Below are positions 42,696-52,543 of a DNA stretch of 64,000 nt, piece after piece (position 1 is the first letter of the stretch; each line of letters opens with the position of its first letter). Both the position numbers and the translations under genes were made by a program. The notes beneath the pieces are model-generated. The model was not told where the DNA came from, did no database searches, and saw only the letters and a list, made by a program, of their open reading frames with translations. The DNA comes from Prevotella sp. ne3005 (GTDB lineage: Bacteria > Bacteroidota > Bacteroidia > Bacteroidales > Bacteroidaceae). The stretch is from the NCBI RefSeq assembly GCF_900110085.1, contig NZ_FOCK01000012.1, positions 1 through 64,000 on the forward strand, given 5' to 3'.

Positions 42696-43790
42696 TTAAG
42701 GTTGTATTTCCTCTACACCCGATGTAGTGATATGCAGATACACATCATGGTCGATTGTATAGTTGAAATCACTTAACTGACTGGAACCGTTATTGCTAAA
42801 GATCAGGTTCTCGTTCAGACCTGTGTTGGCTTCGCCCATATCAAAGTATTTATAGGTCTGGCCATTGATGGTCTGCTCTCCCGTTACCTGCATACCTGGC
42901 CAGTCGCCATTCAGGTTATTCGCGTCGCCCCACATGTAGAGGGTCAGCACATCCCAGTCTGTATCATCAAGAACGAACACGGCAAAACCGTCATGTTTTA
43001 CTTTGGGTTCAGCACCAATCTCCTCCACTCCATCGGCAGTGATACGCAAATAGATGTTACGGTCGATGGTGAAGTTGAAGTCGGGTAGTTGCACACCATT
43101 GCCACCATTGTTGAAAATGAGGTTTTCATTCAGGCCGCTATTGGCGGCACCCATGTCGAAGTATTTCCAACTGACGCCATCGTGATTCCAGGTTCCTGTA
43201 ACCGACATGCCAGGCCAGCCTCCATTCAGGTTGTTGACGTCGCCCCACATATAGAGGGTCAGTGCATTCCATCCGGTCTGGTCGTCTACATAGACGCAGA
43301 ATCCGTCGTGAGCGGGCTCCGGTGCCTCACCGCCCTGCCAGTAGTAACTCTCCCAGCGCTGTCCCCAAACGTTGGTGAAAGTGCCAACACTGGGATTGTC
43401 GTTATGTATAGCCTTCTCACCCTTGACGGTCTGCTCCATACCCTGTGTTGCAGAGTAGAAACGGAATCCGTCGGCCAGGCTCTTTCCTCCCACAAAGCTG
43501 TTTGGATCCAGATAGACGCCCCACTTGACATCACTGTTGGGAGCCTTCGTCAGCAGATAGGATTGCTGTCCAATAGCGGTACTGTCGCCATTGAAAGCGC
43601 CAATGATGTAGATTTCCTCATCGGCAGTCGTGCCGAAGGGGGCAATAAACTCCAACAGTATACGGTCTGCCCGTGTTTCAAACTGTTGACGCTCATGATC
43701 GAATACGATGTCATCTTGCTTAGAACAGCTGCTCATCAGTCCTGACAGCGCGAGCAGTGTAAGCATCAGACTATATAATTTCTTGGTCAT
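42696..43790 (-). CDS. SusE/F-position starch-binding lipoprotein
   Basis: 364 residues, lipobox LMSSC (Cys22). An N-terminal beta domain (to about 155) is followed by two tandem starch-binding modules that resemble CBM26, at 161-258 and 266-361. They share HDGF, ALTLYMWGD or VLTLYMWGD, NNLNG, WPGM, KYFDMG and GLNENLIF. The aromatic residues Tyr/Trp of LYMWGD and WPGM are the likely sugar contacts. Located between susD and GH13, it should hold starch at the surface. Confidence 0.87.
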   Translation of the reverse strand: MTKKLYSLMLTLLALSGLMSSCSKQDDIVFDHERQQFETRADRILLEFIAPFGTTADEEIYIIGAFNGDSTAIGQQSYLLTKAPNSDVKWGVYLDPNSFVGGKSLADGFRFYSATQGMEQTVKGEKAIHNDNPSVGTFTNVWGQRWESYYWQGGEAPEPAHDGFCVYVDDQTGWNALTLYMWGDVNNLNGGWPGMSVTGTWNHDGVSWKYFDMGAANSGLNENLIFNNGGNGVQLPDFNFTIDRNIYLRITADGVEEIGAEPKVKHDGFAVFVLDDTDWDVLTLYMWGDANNLNGDWPGMQVTGEQTINGQTYKYFDMGEANTGLNENLIFSNNGSSQLSDFNYTIDHDVYLHITTSGVEEIQP

Positions 43791-43819
43791 AATATTCTGA
43801 ATTTATTGAATTGGTTTGT

Positions 43820-45652
43820 TTAATAGTTGGGATTCTGAACGAGTCCGGGATTTACAGAAAGTGCCGACTGTGGCAACGGATACCACTCGTATTTACGATC
43901 GCGTGTGGCAGGCAGGTTGACGCCATCCTCTGTAGCACGTCCCCAGAACCACCAGGTACCCTGGGTAAATTTGTCGAATCGGCGCAGGTCGGTACGACGG
44001 CGGTTGCCCTCGCCCAGGTATTCCTTGCCCCACTCAGAGAGCATCCAGTCCATGTCGAAGTTGGTGAAGCCAGGTCCGGGTACACTCAGGGCAGCCGCCC
44101 GGTTGCTGCTGGTAAAGTAGCGCTGACGTACCTGATCTACATAGTTCTTGGCCTCACTGCTGTTACCCTTGCGCATCTCACATTCTGCTATGTTATAATA
44201 AGCCTCGGCCAGTCGGAACTGTACATCGTCGATGCTCTTGAAGCCTCCCTGATCGTCGTTGGGATAGAGCGGATATTTCACAAGTCGGACACCAGAGTTG
44301 GTCTCGCCCCAACGGGGATTCATCACCGTCTCGAGGTTACGGCCCTGATTAAGGAAGGTACCCAACTGATCCACGTACACCAGAGCCTGACCATCGCGGT
44401 CGGCATCGGCCAACAGGACATCACCCTTACCAAAGTTTGCACGGACCTCTCCCTTCAGGAACATACCCGGTCCGTGGGTCTTCGATGCAGCATCGTACAC
44501 GTAGTTCTGCTTACGGATATCACGGTTGTCGAAACGCTCATAGGGCGCACCGAGCTTATCACCGTAAGGGGCATCAAGGAAGCAGACAGGATGGTCGGTA
44601 CCACCTGTGGGCAGCACATTACCCGAATTGTCGAATGAAGGCACGAGGCAGACACAGTTCCAAGCACCGATACCATCGTATGACTGTCCGAAGTAGTCGG
44701 CATAACCATACCACATGCCCACCATCGTACGGACATTGGAGATGGCATTGGCAGCACCCTGTCCGTCTTCAGCAGCTAATGCAAAGATCACCTCTGGGCT
44801 CTTCACGTTGTCGATACTGTAGAGGTTACGGTAGTTGCTGTCCAGACCATACGAACCGTAAGTACCATTGATAATCTCCTTCGACAGTGCCTCACACTCA
44901 TCATAGTGATTCTCCCCGATAAACACCTCTGCATTCAGCAACAAACGGGCTTTCAGCATACGGTTCATACCCTGGTTAGCACGATTCACGGTAGCATGAC
45001 TGCCGTCTTCCTTGGCCAACGCCTTCACTGTTTCGTCGAGCTCAGTAGCGATGAAGTCATAGATAATCTTACAAGAGGTATTCCAGTCGGCATCAGCTGT
45101 TCCTGGCACCTCACTGCTGGCCGAAGTATTCAGCGGCAGTGCTCCACCCCAGAGTTCGAAGATACAGTAGTAATTCCAGGCGCGCAGCGTACGAACCTCT
45201 GCCACATACTGTTCGAGCCTTTCCTGAGAGATGCCCAGACTGGCGGCATCGAGGCCTTCGAGGTCGTTGAGCAGCAGGTTGGCCAGTCCTACGGCCGTCC
45301 ACGCTCCTTTCCATGCGTTGTTGATAATGGTAGATTCCGACGTCCAGTTGTGCCACGAGAGTACGGTCTTCATGGCCTCGTCCCATCCCCACTGTCCACC
45401 GTTCCATACGCGCCAGGTAATCTGGTCGGCAGGATATTCTGAGAGGTGAAAGAAGTTCTCACCAGCCAGGGTTGAAGATGTCTGATTGTAGATGGCAGCC
45501 ACGGCACCCTTTACGCTGGCCTCATTCTGATAGTACACACTGGCATCGATACGGTCGTACACCTTCTCGTCGAGGTCAGTACAAGCGGTGAGTCCTGCCA
45601 TCAGACAGACAACACCGAATATTTTGCATTTAATGGTCATCATATTATTCAT
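43820..45652 (-). CDS. susD: SusD-family lipoprotein (starch)
   Basis: 610 residues, lipobox LTAC (MAGLTACTDLDEKVYDRIDA). SusD features: AVAAIYNQTSSTLAGENFFH, VRTLRAWNYYCIFELWGGAL, AYYNIAECEMRKGNSSEAKN and the end RRTDLRRFDKF ... YPLPQSALSVNPGLVQNPNY. Partner of the SusC-type porin encoded 21 bases upstream, binding malto-oligosaccharides. Symbol by locus context with GH97, GH13 and SusR. Confidence 0.92.
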   Translation of the reverse strand: MNNMMTIKCKIFGVVCLMAGLTACTDLDEKVYDRIDASVYYQNEASVKGAVAAIYNQTSSTLAGENFFHLSEYPADQITWRVWNGGQWGWDEAMKTVLSWHNWTSESTIINNAWKGAWTAVGLANLLLNDLEGLDAASLGISQERLEQYVAEVRTLRAWNYYCIFELWGGALPLNTSASSEVPGTADADWNTSCKIIYDFIATELDETVKALAKEDGSHATVNRANQGMNRMLKARLLLNAEVFIGENHYDECEALSKEIINGTYGSYGLDSNYRNLYSIDNVKSPEVIFALAAEDGQGAANAISNVRTMVGMWYGYADYFGQSYDGIGAWNCVCLVPSFDNSGNVLPTGGTDHPVCFLDAPYGDKLGAPYERFDNRDIRKQNYVYDAASKTHGPGMFLKGEVRANFGKGDVLLADADRDGQALVYVDQLGTFLNQGRNLETVMNPRWGETNSGVRLVKYPLYPNDDQGGFKSIDDVQFRLAEAYYNIAECEMRKGNSSEAKNYVDQVRQRYFTSSNRAAALSVPGPGFTNFDMDWMLSEWGKEYLGEGNRRRTDLRRFDKFTQGTWWFWGRATEDGVNLPATRDRKYEWYPLPQSALSVNPGLVQNPNY

Positions 45653-45673
45653 TTTTCAATTATCAGTTTTCAA

Positions 45674-48607
45674 TTAGTGAAAGCGCAGCGTCACGCCCAA
45701 GCTAAGCTGAGTGGCCTGCGGATAGGCACTATTGGTGTCGATACCCGGGGTAATACCTGTAGAGGTGACAATTGAGGGATCGTTGCCTTCGTAGCCTGTG
45801 AGTGTAAACAGGTTCTTAGCTGTGAGGTAGACACGCAGACTCTCTATGAGCTCACGCTTCTTTGGTGTGAAGTTATAGCCCAAGGTCACATTGTCGAGCT
45901 TCACATAGTCACCGTTTTCCAGGAAATAGCTGGAGATAATACCACCACTCGACATTACATTGCCGTATTTCGTATAGGCCGTACGCAGCACATTGTCGGT
46001 ACCTGCACCCTGCAGACCCATGCCGTACTTACGCATGTTGAAGATCTGATAACCTAAGGCACTGCGGAACAGCATACTCAGATCCCAATTCTTATACCTA
46101 AACGAGTTGTTCCATGAAAGGAAATGCTTGGGGGCACCATTGTCGATGTTACGTTTGTACGAGGGATCAGCTTGTGAGGCATTGACTTTATTGCCTTCGT
46201 TGTCATAAATCAGCAGTAGTCCATTCTCGTCGATACCAGCATGCTCATAACCATAGAACTGACCAATCTTGCCACCCTCTTCCACACGGAAGAAGTACTC
46301 GCTACTACCAGGTCCTGGTTTCTGATACAGGTCAAGGTAGGCCATCTGGTAGACATCGCTCGACAGTTTTGTGAGTTTCGTCTCACCCATACTCCAGTTG
46401 ATGCCAGTAGTCCACTTCAGGTCCTTTTTAGCCAGCACGTCGTAGTCGAGAGACACCTCAATACCCGTATTCTTGGTCGTTCCCACGTTCACAAGGATGG
46501 TGCTGTAGATAAACGGCGGCTGAGGAGCTGTATAATTGTAGAGCAGATCCTGCGAACGACGATCGAAGTACTCCACGCTACCACGCAGACGACTATTGGC
46601 TGCCACGAAGTCAAGACCCACATTGAAGGCTGTCGACTTCTCCCATGCCAAGTCGGGATTGGCGTTCAGTGAAGGGGCATAGCCATTGATCCACTCACCA
46701 TCTATCAAATAGGCGCCATAGCTGCTATAGGTTGACAAGGAACGGTAGGCATCGAAGTCCGAACGACCCGTCACGCCATACGAGACACGGGGTTTCAGAC
46801 TCTGGAAGATAGTCTTCACGCCCTCGGCAAAAGGTGTCTGGGTGATTTCCCATGCGAGAGAGGCAGAGGGGAAGCTACCCCACTTGGTGTTGGCCCCGAA
46901 CTTGGTACTACCCTCACGACGCAAAGAGGCCGATGCAAACAGCATGTCATTGTAATTGTAGTTCAATCGGCCAAAGAAGCCTATAAGTGTCGATTCTGAA
47001 GAACCACCCCAGAGATTAGCTTTGCCTTCCTGTAGGGCCGTGCCATTACCGATACCATACCAGCCCATCGAATCATACACAAAGTCTTTGTTCTCGTTGC
47101 CGCTCTGCTCCCACTTGGAACGCTCCCACGAATAGCCTAGTACAGCCTTCAGCTGATGCTGGTTCAGGGTCAGGGTGTAGTTCACGAGCCATTCCAGACG
47201 GTTGGTCCACCATTTCTGATAATTCACGTTGGCACGGCCTGCATAACCGTTCCAGAACGATTCGCTTGATGTAGAGGGGGTATAGAAATTAGACTTCTGG
47301 TCGTTGTACTGCAAGGCATAGCTCAACGAGGTGTTCAGGTTGTGCTGCTCTGTCTGCAGGATATTCAACTTCACGTCGGCATTGCCCAACAGGTAGATAC
47401 GATCGCCCTGTGAGATATTTTCCTTCAGGTCATTCACCGGATTATGGATATCTGTCGGAGAGTTGGGCTGATAATAAGAGCCGTCGGGATTCTTCACGGG
47501 GATAGTGGGATTCATGGTCAGAGCCGTGTCGAACAGGCCGTTGTTACCCCAGTCCTCATGTACCTTACGGCCAGAGAGCGAGGCATTAAACTGCAGACGA
47601 TTATTCAGCACACGCTGCTCGCCCACAAAACGGGCACCATACTCCTCGCGGCCACTCACGATGTCGAGACCATTACCTTTCTTATAATTGGCCGACAGAC
47701 CAAAGTAGCCGTTCTTGGTAGAGCTGTCGATAGATATATACTGGTTTAGGCTATAGCTCACAGGACGTGTAATCTCATCCCACCAGTCGGTGTCGGCACC
47801 ATAATCCTGGCCGCGACGCGAACGACGGAACTCATCGGTCGACAGAATCTCAGGGTGAGGTTTGGCCACGTTTAGAGCAATGTAGCTGTCATAGGTCACA
47901 TTAGTGACACCAGCAGTGCCCGAACCTTTCTTTGTCGTAACCAAAATGACACCGTTGGCACCGCGCGTACCGTAGATAGCAGCCGAACCGGCATCCTTCA
48001 AAACGGTAATCGACTCTACATCTTGGGTAGCAATGTTACGCAGGTCACCACCGGCAATACCATCGATTACAATCAGCGGGCCGTTGGAGGCTGTCAGCGA
48101 ACCAGCACCACGTACCTGAATATCGGTCATGGCATTGGGGTTTGCCTCGGCAGTTGCCGACACGTTCAAGCCTGTCACCTTACCGGCAATCAGGGCCATG
48201 GCATCGCTGGCAGCGCCTTGGTTGAACTGGTCTTTGTTCACCTGCACGACAGAGCTTGAGATCTCTTTCTTCGCCAGTGAACCATAGCCCACCACAACGA
48301 CCTCATTCAGTTGGGCTACATCTTCTTTCAGAGTAATCTCCATGTTATGGGCAGCTTTCACTTCCTGCGGGGTGAAGCCAATGTAGGAGATGACAAGTGT
48401 GACACCTGATTCACACTTCAGTTGGAATCGACCGTCGAAATCGGTCACAGTACCATTTTGTGTTCCCTTGACCACGACACTGGCACCGATAACATCTTCA
48501 CCGGTATCGTCCTTCACATGACCACTGATGGTGGTCTGTGCAGAGACATCCAAGGCAAACAGCATGATCGTCAAAACCATGACGACACTCTTCATTAATC
48601 TTTTCAT
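45674..48607 (-). CDS. susC: SusC-family TonB-dependent transporter (starch)
   Basis: 977 residues with signal MKRLMKSVVMVLTIMLFALD ending SAQ. CarboxypepD_reg domain (SGHVKDDTGEDVIGASVVVK), EVVVVGYGSLAKKEISSSVV, plug with RGAGSLTASNGPLIVIDGIA and IYGTRGANGVILVTTKKGSG, then the barrel ending SLGVTLRFH. Takes up malto-oligosaccharides with SusD. 29 bases after the GH97 gene in the same operon. Confidence 0.94.
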   Translation of the reverse strand: MKRLMKSVVMVLTIMLFALDVSAQTTISGHVKDDTGEDVIGASVVVKGTQNGTVTDFDGRFQLKCESGVTLVISYIGFTPQEVKAAHNMEITLKEDVAQLNEVVVVGYGSLAKKEISSSVVQVNKDQFNQGAASDAMALIAGKVTGLNVSATAEANPNAMTDIQVRGAGSLTASNGPLIVIDGIAGGDLRNIATQDVESITVLKDAGSAAIYGTRGANGVILVTTKKGSGTAGVTNVTYDSYIALNVAKPHPEILSTDEFRRSRRGQDYGADTDWWDEITRPVSYSLNQYISIDSSTKNGYFGLSANYKKGNGLDIVSGREEYGARFVGEQRVLNNRLQFNASLSGRKVHEDWGNNGLFDTALTMNPTIPVKNPDGSYYQPNSPTDIHNPVNDLKENISQGDRIYLLGNADVKLNILQTEQHNLNTSLSYALQYNDQKSNFYTPSTSSESFWNGYAGRANVNYQKWWTNRLEWLVNYTLTLNQHQLKAVLGYSWERSKWEQSGNENKDFVYDSMGWYGIGNGTALQEGKANLWGGSSESTLIGFFGRLNYNYNDMLFASASLRREGSTKFGANTKWGSFPSASLAWEITQTPFAEGVKTIFQSLKPRVSYGVTGRSDFDAYRSLSTYSSYGAYLIDGEWINGYAPSLNANPDLAWEKSTAFNVGLDFVAANSRLRGSVEYFDRRSQDLLYNYTAPQPPFIYSTILVNVGTTKNTGIEVSLDYDVLAKKDLKWTTGINWSMGETKLTKLSSDVYQMAYLDLYQKPGPGSSEYFFRVEEGGKIGQFYGYEHAGIDENGLLLIYDNEGNKVNASQADPSYKRNIDNGAPKHFLSWNNSFRYKNWDLSMLFRSALGYQIFNMRKYGMGLQGAGTDNVLRTAYTKYGNVMSSGGIISSYFLENGDYVKLDNVTLGYNFTPKKRELIESLRVYLTAKNLFTLTGYEGNDPSIVTSTGITPGIDTNSAYPQATQLSLGVTLRFH

Positions 48608-48636
48608 TTTACTTGGGTTTTTAATTATAAAATAGT

Positions 48637-50634
48637 TTAATAAGATAATTTCTCAATCCTAACGGCAGCCCCACCGCTCCGGGCCAGATTCAATTGCAAC
48701 ACGCTCCGACTGTTCACCTCTATTTGACGGATTGTCATGACATAGGGATTGGACTCGTAATCGGCCTGCGGACCGTCTTCATAGATGATGGCGCGATAAG
48801 AGGTGTCGGCATCGAGGAAACTGAGCGGCAACGCTATCTGGCGAGCGGTTTCGTTGGTGATACTACCGATAAACCACCTGCCACTCTCGCCGCGCTCCTT
48901 GCGGGCCACGGTGATATATTGTCCAATCTCTCCATTGGGTACCAGAGTCTTGCTCCAGGTTGTAGGGCAGCTCTCAATAAACGAGAGTGCCGGCTGTCCC
49001 TCATAATTCTCGATGGCATCGGCAGCCATCTGCAGTGGACTATAGATTACCACAAACTCTCCGAGTTGTTTGGCCAGTGTAGAGTGTGGATGGGTACCGG
49101 GTACAATCTCCGAGAAATTAAAGATTGCCGGTGTAAAATCGGTAGGTCCAGCCAGACCACGTGTAAAGGGCAGTGTCACGGTATGACTAGGCGGATTGCC
49201 ACCGCGACGGTCCCAAGCGTTATACTCCTGTCCACGTACACCCTCCTGGGTCATCAGGTTGGGCCATGTGCGCTGAATACCCGTGGGCATGGCAGGCTCA
49301 TGGTTGTCTATCATAATTTGATATTTCGCGGCCGTTTCTATCACCTTGCGATAGTGACGGATGCCGTACTGCGACTTAGCCAGTTCCTTACCATCCATCA
49401 GATGCCCCACGTATCCGGTCTTCACCACGCGGATACCTAACTTCTGATACCAAGCGAAAGCCTCATCCATCTCCTGCTCTATCAGACTGGCGCGTCCCCA
49501 CGACTCCATGTGGCCAATGAAGCGCACACCTTTCTGCCGGGCATAACGGCATACTTCATTGATGTCGAAATCGGGATAGCTCTTCAGGTAGGTTACCTGC
49601 TCACCCTGTCCCCAGCCTGGGTTCCAGCCTTCGGCCAGCACACCACTGAAGCCGTGACGGGCAGCAAAGTCGATGTAGCGCTTCACATTCTCTGTGGTAG
49701 CACCGTGATGAGGACCCATCTCCCAGGTATTCTGCTTCTTGTGGATACTCCACCAGATGCCAATATAACGGCCTGGCTCTATCCATGACGTATCTTCTAT
49801 TTGTGTTGGTTCATTCAGGTTCAGCATCAGACGCGAAGTCATCAGTTCACCAGCAGTCTTGCCGATGGTAATCGTGCGCCAAGGCGTCTTCAGCTCTCCT
49901 TCGACGTACACTTTTACCCCACTCTGCCAGGGCGTCAGTGTTGTCAGGAGTTTGATGCCTTTTTCTACTGTACGCGGCGTCAGGTTAATGCTCGCATAGT
50001 CTTTCAGGGCCGCCTCATGGATGGCCAGGAACAGCGAGTCCTCGTATTCAATGGTGAGGGGCGTACATACCGTATCTTTCTTGCTAAGGAGATCGCAAGT
50101 ATAGATACCTTCAAAGTACTCGGTGTGGTTACTCGGAATCGACCAGGCCTTGGCATCATGCGCCAAGGCGATCTCGGTCAATTCCTCCTGAACACAATAC
50201 CTTTCACCTTTATTTCTTTCTGGTAAAATATAACGGAAGCCTATACCGTCGTTAAACACACGGAACTGAACGTTCATCTTCCTTTTTTCTCCAGTTTGCT
50301 CTTGAAAGTCAACCGTCAGTTCGTTGTAATGGTTACGTACCTGCTCGTCCTCACCCCAAACCTGGACCCAAGTCTCGTCATTCGTAGCATAATGCTTACC
50401 AACCATCTTCACGTGGTTGCCGATATAACTACTGTCGACTTGGAATCCGAGGTGTGAGGGCGGAACTATGATCTTAGAATGGTAATTCATGGTATAATAA
50501 GGTTGACTATTCTTCACGCCGACAGTAACCGTCACGGCACCATCAGGTGAACTAACCAAAACATCTTTCGCGCTGCTGACAGCAGTGGAACAACTACTAA
50601 CAAATATTACCAAACTTAATCCTAACTTATTCAT
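48637..50634 (-). CDS. susB: GH97 alpha-glucosidase, SusB-like
   Basis: 665 residues with signal peptide MNKLGLSLVIFVSSCSTAVS. GH97 motifs: IWWSIHKKQNTWEMGPHHGA, VLAEGWNPGWG, RVVKTGYVGHLMDG, IMIDNHEPAMPTGIQRTWPN, LMTQEGVRGQEYNAWD. The VKTGYVGH position has Gly where retaining members carry the Asp nucleophile, so this is expected to be an inverting enzyme like SusB. Hydrolyses malto-oligosaccharides to glucose in the periplasm. First gene of the starch operon. Confidence 0.93.
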   Translation of the reverse strand: MNKLGLSLVIFVSSCSTAVSSAKDVLVSSPDGAVTVTVGVKNSQPYYTMNYHSKIIVPPSHLGFQVDSSYIGNHVKMVGKHYATNDETWVQVWGEDEQVRNHYNELTVDFQEQTGEKRKMNVQFRVFNDGIGFRYILPERNKGERYCVQEELTEIALAHDAKAWSIPSNHTEYFEGIYTCDLLSKKDTVCTPLTIEYEDSLFLAIHEAALKDYASINLTPRTVEKGIKLLTTLTPWQSGVKVYVEGELKTPWRTITIGKTAGELMTSRLMLNLNEPTQIEDTSWIEPGRYIGIWWSIHKKQNTWEMGPHHGATTENVKRYIDFAARHGFSGVLAEGWNPGWGQGEQVTYLKSYPDFDINEVCRYARQKGVRFIGHMESWGRASLIEQEMDEAFAWYQKLGIRVVKTGYVGHLMDGKELAKSQYGIRHYRKVIETAAKYQIMIDNHEPAMPTGIQRTWPNLMTQEGVRGQEYNAWDRRGGNPPSHTVTLPFTRGLAGPTDFTPAIFNFSEIVPGTHPHSTLAKQLGEFVVIYSPLQMAADAIENYEGQPALSFIESCPTTWSKTLVPNGEIGQYITVARKERGESGRWFIGSITNETARQIALPLSFLDADTSYRAIIYEDGPQADYESNPYVMTIRQIEVNSRSVLQLNLARSGGAAVRIEKLSY

Positions 50635-50672
50635 ATCGAAAACAGATTTTTATTATTTCAAGATTTCGGCTG

Positions 50673-50680
50673 CAAAGGTA
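50673..50680 (-). promoter_or_regulatory. Promoter -7 box of the starch operon
   Basis: TACCTTTG on the minus strand, 39 bases before the GH97 start at 50634. Confidence 0.65.
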
Positions 50681-50695
50681 GAGACTAAATCAAGA

Positions 50696-50752
50696 ATTAT
50701 CAAGCAGCTCAAGCAAAAATCAAAATCATGCAAAACGCAGTTACTTGATAAT
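50696..50752. promoter_or_regulatory. Possible SusR operator
   Basis: ATTATCAAG (50696-50704) and CTTGATAAT (50744-50752) are inverse copies centred about 45 bases upstream of the starch-operon -7 box, in the region shared with the divergent susR gene. Confidence 0.35.
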
Positions 50753-50864
50753 CAGTATTTTACAATTTAAAGACTCTCTATAAATCAAAACGATTGCAAG
50801 CCCAAAAGAGCCCGAAAAAGCAGTTTTCACGTATCTGGAATTTGGAGATATCAGATTAATTTCT

Positions 50865-50872
50865 TAACTTTG
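50865..50872 (+). promoter_or_regulatory. Promoter -7 box of susR
   Basis: TAACTTTG, 20 bases before ATG 50892. Confidence 0.6.
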
Positions 50873-50891
50873 CCCTCAATAATTAACTCTT

Positions 50892-52535
50892 ATGATGAAA
50901 CATCGACACATATTACTAAACATGTTCATTGTCATGGCCCCGGCATTGACAATGGCTAGCCAACGTGCAGAAGAACTAGGCATCCTGTATCAAACGCTCG
51001 ACAGTCTGATTGAGCACCAGTCGGAAATCATTGCCCAGAAGAAAAGCCGCATACAGGTGATTACGGATGGCATAAACAACCTCATGCTCACACCTGAGCA
51101 GCAGTTTAGCCTGAACAACAAACTGTATGATGAGTATCTGGCCTTTAACTTCGACTCGGCTCTCTGTTATATTAAAAAGAATGTGGATGTTCAGCAATCG
51201 CTGGACAATCCCAACATGGCAGCAGGTAGCCTGATACGCATGGCCCATATCCTGGCAGTATCCGGGCTATTCGATAAGGCCGACCGTATGCTCGATCAGA
51301 TAGACATCAGCCAACTGAGCACAGAGTGCAAGGTGGAATACTACAACCAGCGCGGCGAACTGAACCTTTACCGTTCGGAAATGGCTGAATACACACCCTA
51401 TTTCCAGGAATATACCGATAGCTCACAATACTATCGGCAGCTCATCCTGCAGATAGCCCCCAAGGATTCGTACGACTATATCTTCAATCAGGCCACCTAT
51501 ATCAGTGAAAAAGGTGATAACGACGGGGCCATCAGGATGCTTGAGGCCTATATGAGGAATCTGAAGCAGGGAGAACGACGCTATAGTATCGTTACCAGCA
51601 CACTGGCTTATTTTTATTCGAAGAAAGGCGAGTCCCAGCTTCAGGAGCGCTACTTCCTACTGAGTGCCATCAGCGATATGAAAGGAGCTATCCTTGAAAA
51701 CAATTCCCTCCGCCGATTGTCCATCATATTGCTCGACCGAGGTGACTTCAAGAAGGCTTATGAATACCTGCTCTGTGCCAGCAACGACGCCCGACAATAC
51801 GGCAGCCGACTGCGCAGTATGCAGGCTGCCCGCATCTCACCACTGATTACACAAGCCTATGACATGGAGCGTGCCCTGGCCCAACATCGCACCAATCTGC
51901 TATTGATAGTTCTGTCGCTTATCACGCTGTTGTTGATAGGCACCGTCATCTATACCCTATCGCTCATCAAAAAGCGACATCAGGCAAATATCAAGATTAG
52001 CAAGATGAACGCTGAACTGTCGCTCCATAACGAGGAGATAGAGCGCATGAACAACCAGATGAAGGAGAGTAATCGTATTAAAGACGAGTATATCGGACGT
52101 TTCCTGGAACTGAGCAGTAATCTAATTATTAAGAACGAGGAGCGTTCGAAAGTGCTGAACCGGTTGGCACGCGACCGAAAGCTAGAGCTCCTGTATACCG
52201 AACTGAAAAGTCAGAAGCCACTCAACGAGAGCATACATCTGTTCCACCAGAACTTCGACACTGCCTTCCTGAACATCTATCCCACCTTTATCTCCGAAGT
52301 CAACCAACTGTTGACAGACGACAATAAGTTTGAGGTACACGAAGAGGGTGGCAAGCTCACCACCGAACTCCGCATCCTCGCACTTATTCGTCTGAACATC
52401 ACAGACAATCAGAAGATTGCCGATATTCTCCGCTCAAGTATCACCACGATCTACACCTACCGCTCAAAACTCAAGTCGAGGGCAAAGTCTAAATCTACTT
52501 TCGAAGACGATATCCGGAGAATAGAAACATATTAG
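50892..52535 (+). CDS. susR: SusR-like membrane regulator (DUF6377)
   Basis: 547 residues. Signal-like N-terminus MMKHRHILLNMFIVMAPALT, a TPR-type helical region to about 335, one membrane helix (LLLIVLSLITLLLIGTVIYT), a coiled coil (about 375-410, NAELSLHNEEIERMNNQMKE), and a C-terminal HTH: LTTELRILALIRLNITDNQK, IADILRSSITTIYTYRSKLK. This is the layout of SusR of Bacteroides, which activates the starch operon in response to maltose-type sugars. Divergent from GH97. Confidence 0.87.
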   Translation: MMKHRHILLNMFIVMAPALTMASQRAEELGILYQTLDSLIEHQSEIIAQKKSRIQVITDGINNLMLTPEQQFSLNNKLYDEYLAFNFDSALCYIKKNVDVQQSLDNPNMAAGSLIRMAHILAVSGLFDKADRMLDQIDISQLSTECKVEYYNQRGELNLYRSEMAEYTPYFQEYTDSSQYYRQLILQIAPKDSYDYIFNQATYISEKGDNDGAIRMLEAYMRNLKQGERRYSIVTSTLAYFYSKKGESQLQERYFLLSAISDMKGAILENNSLRRLSIILLDRGDFKKAYEYLLCASNDARQYGSRLRSMQAARISPLITQAYDMERALAQHRTNLLLIVLSLITLLLIGTVIYTLSLIKKRHQANIKISKMNAELSLHNEEIERMNNQMKESNRIKDEYIGRFLELSSNLIIKNEERSKVLNRLARDRKLELLYTELKSQKPLNESIHLFHQNFDTAFLNIYPTFISEVNQLLTDDNKFEVHEEGGKLTTELRILALIRLNITDNQKIADILRSSITTIYTYRSKLKSRAKSKSTFEDDIRRIETY

Positions 52536-52543
52536 ATAATATC

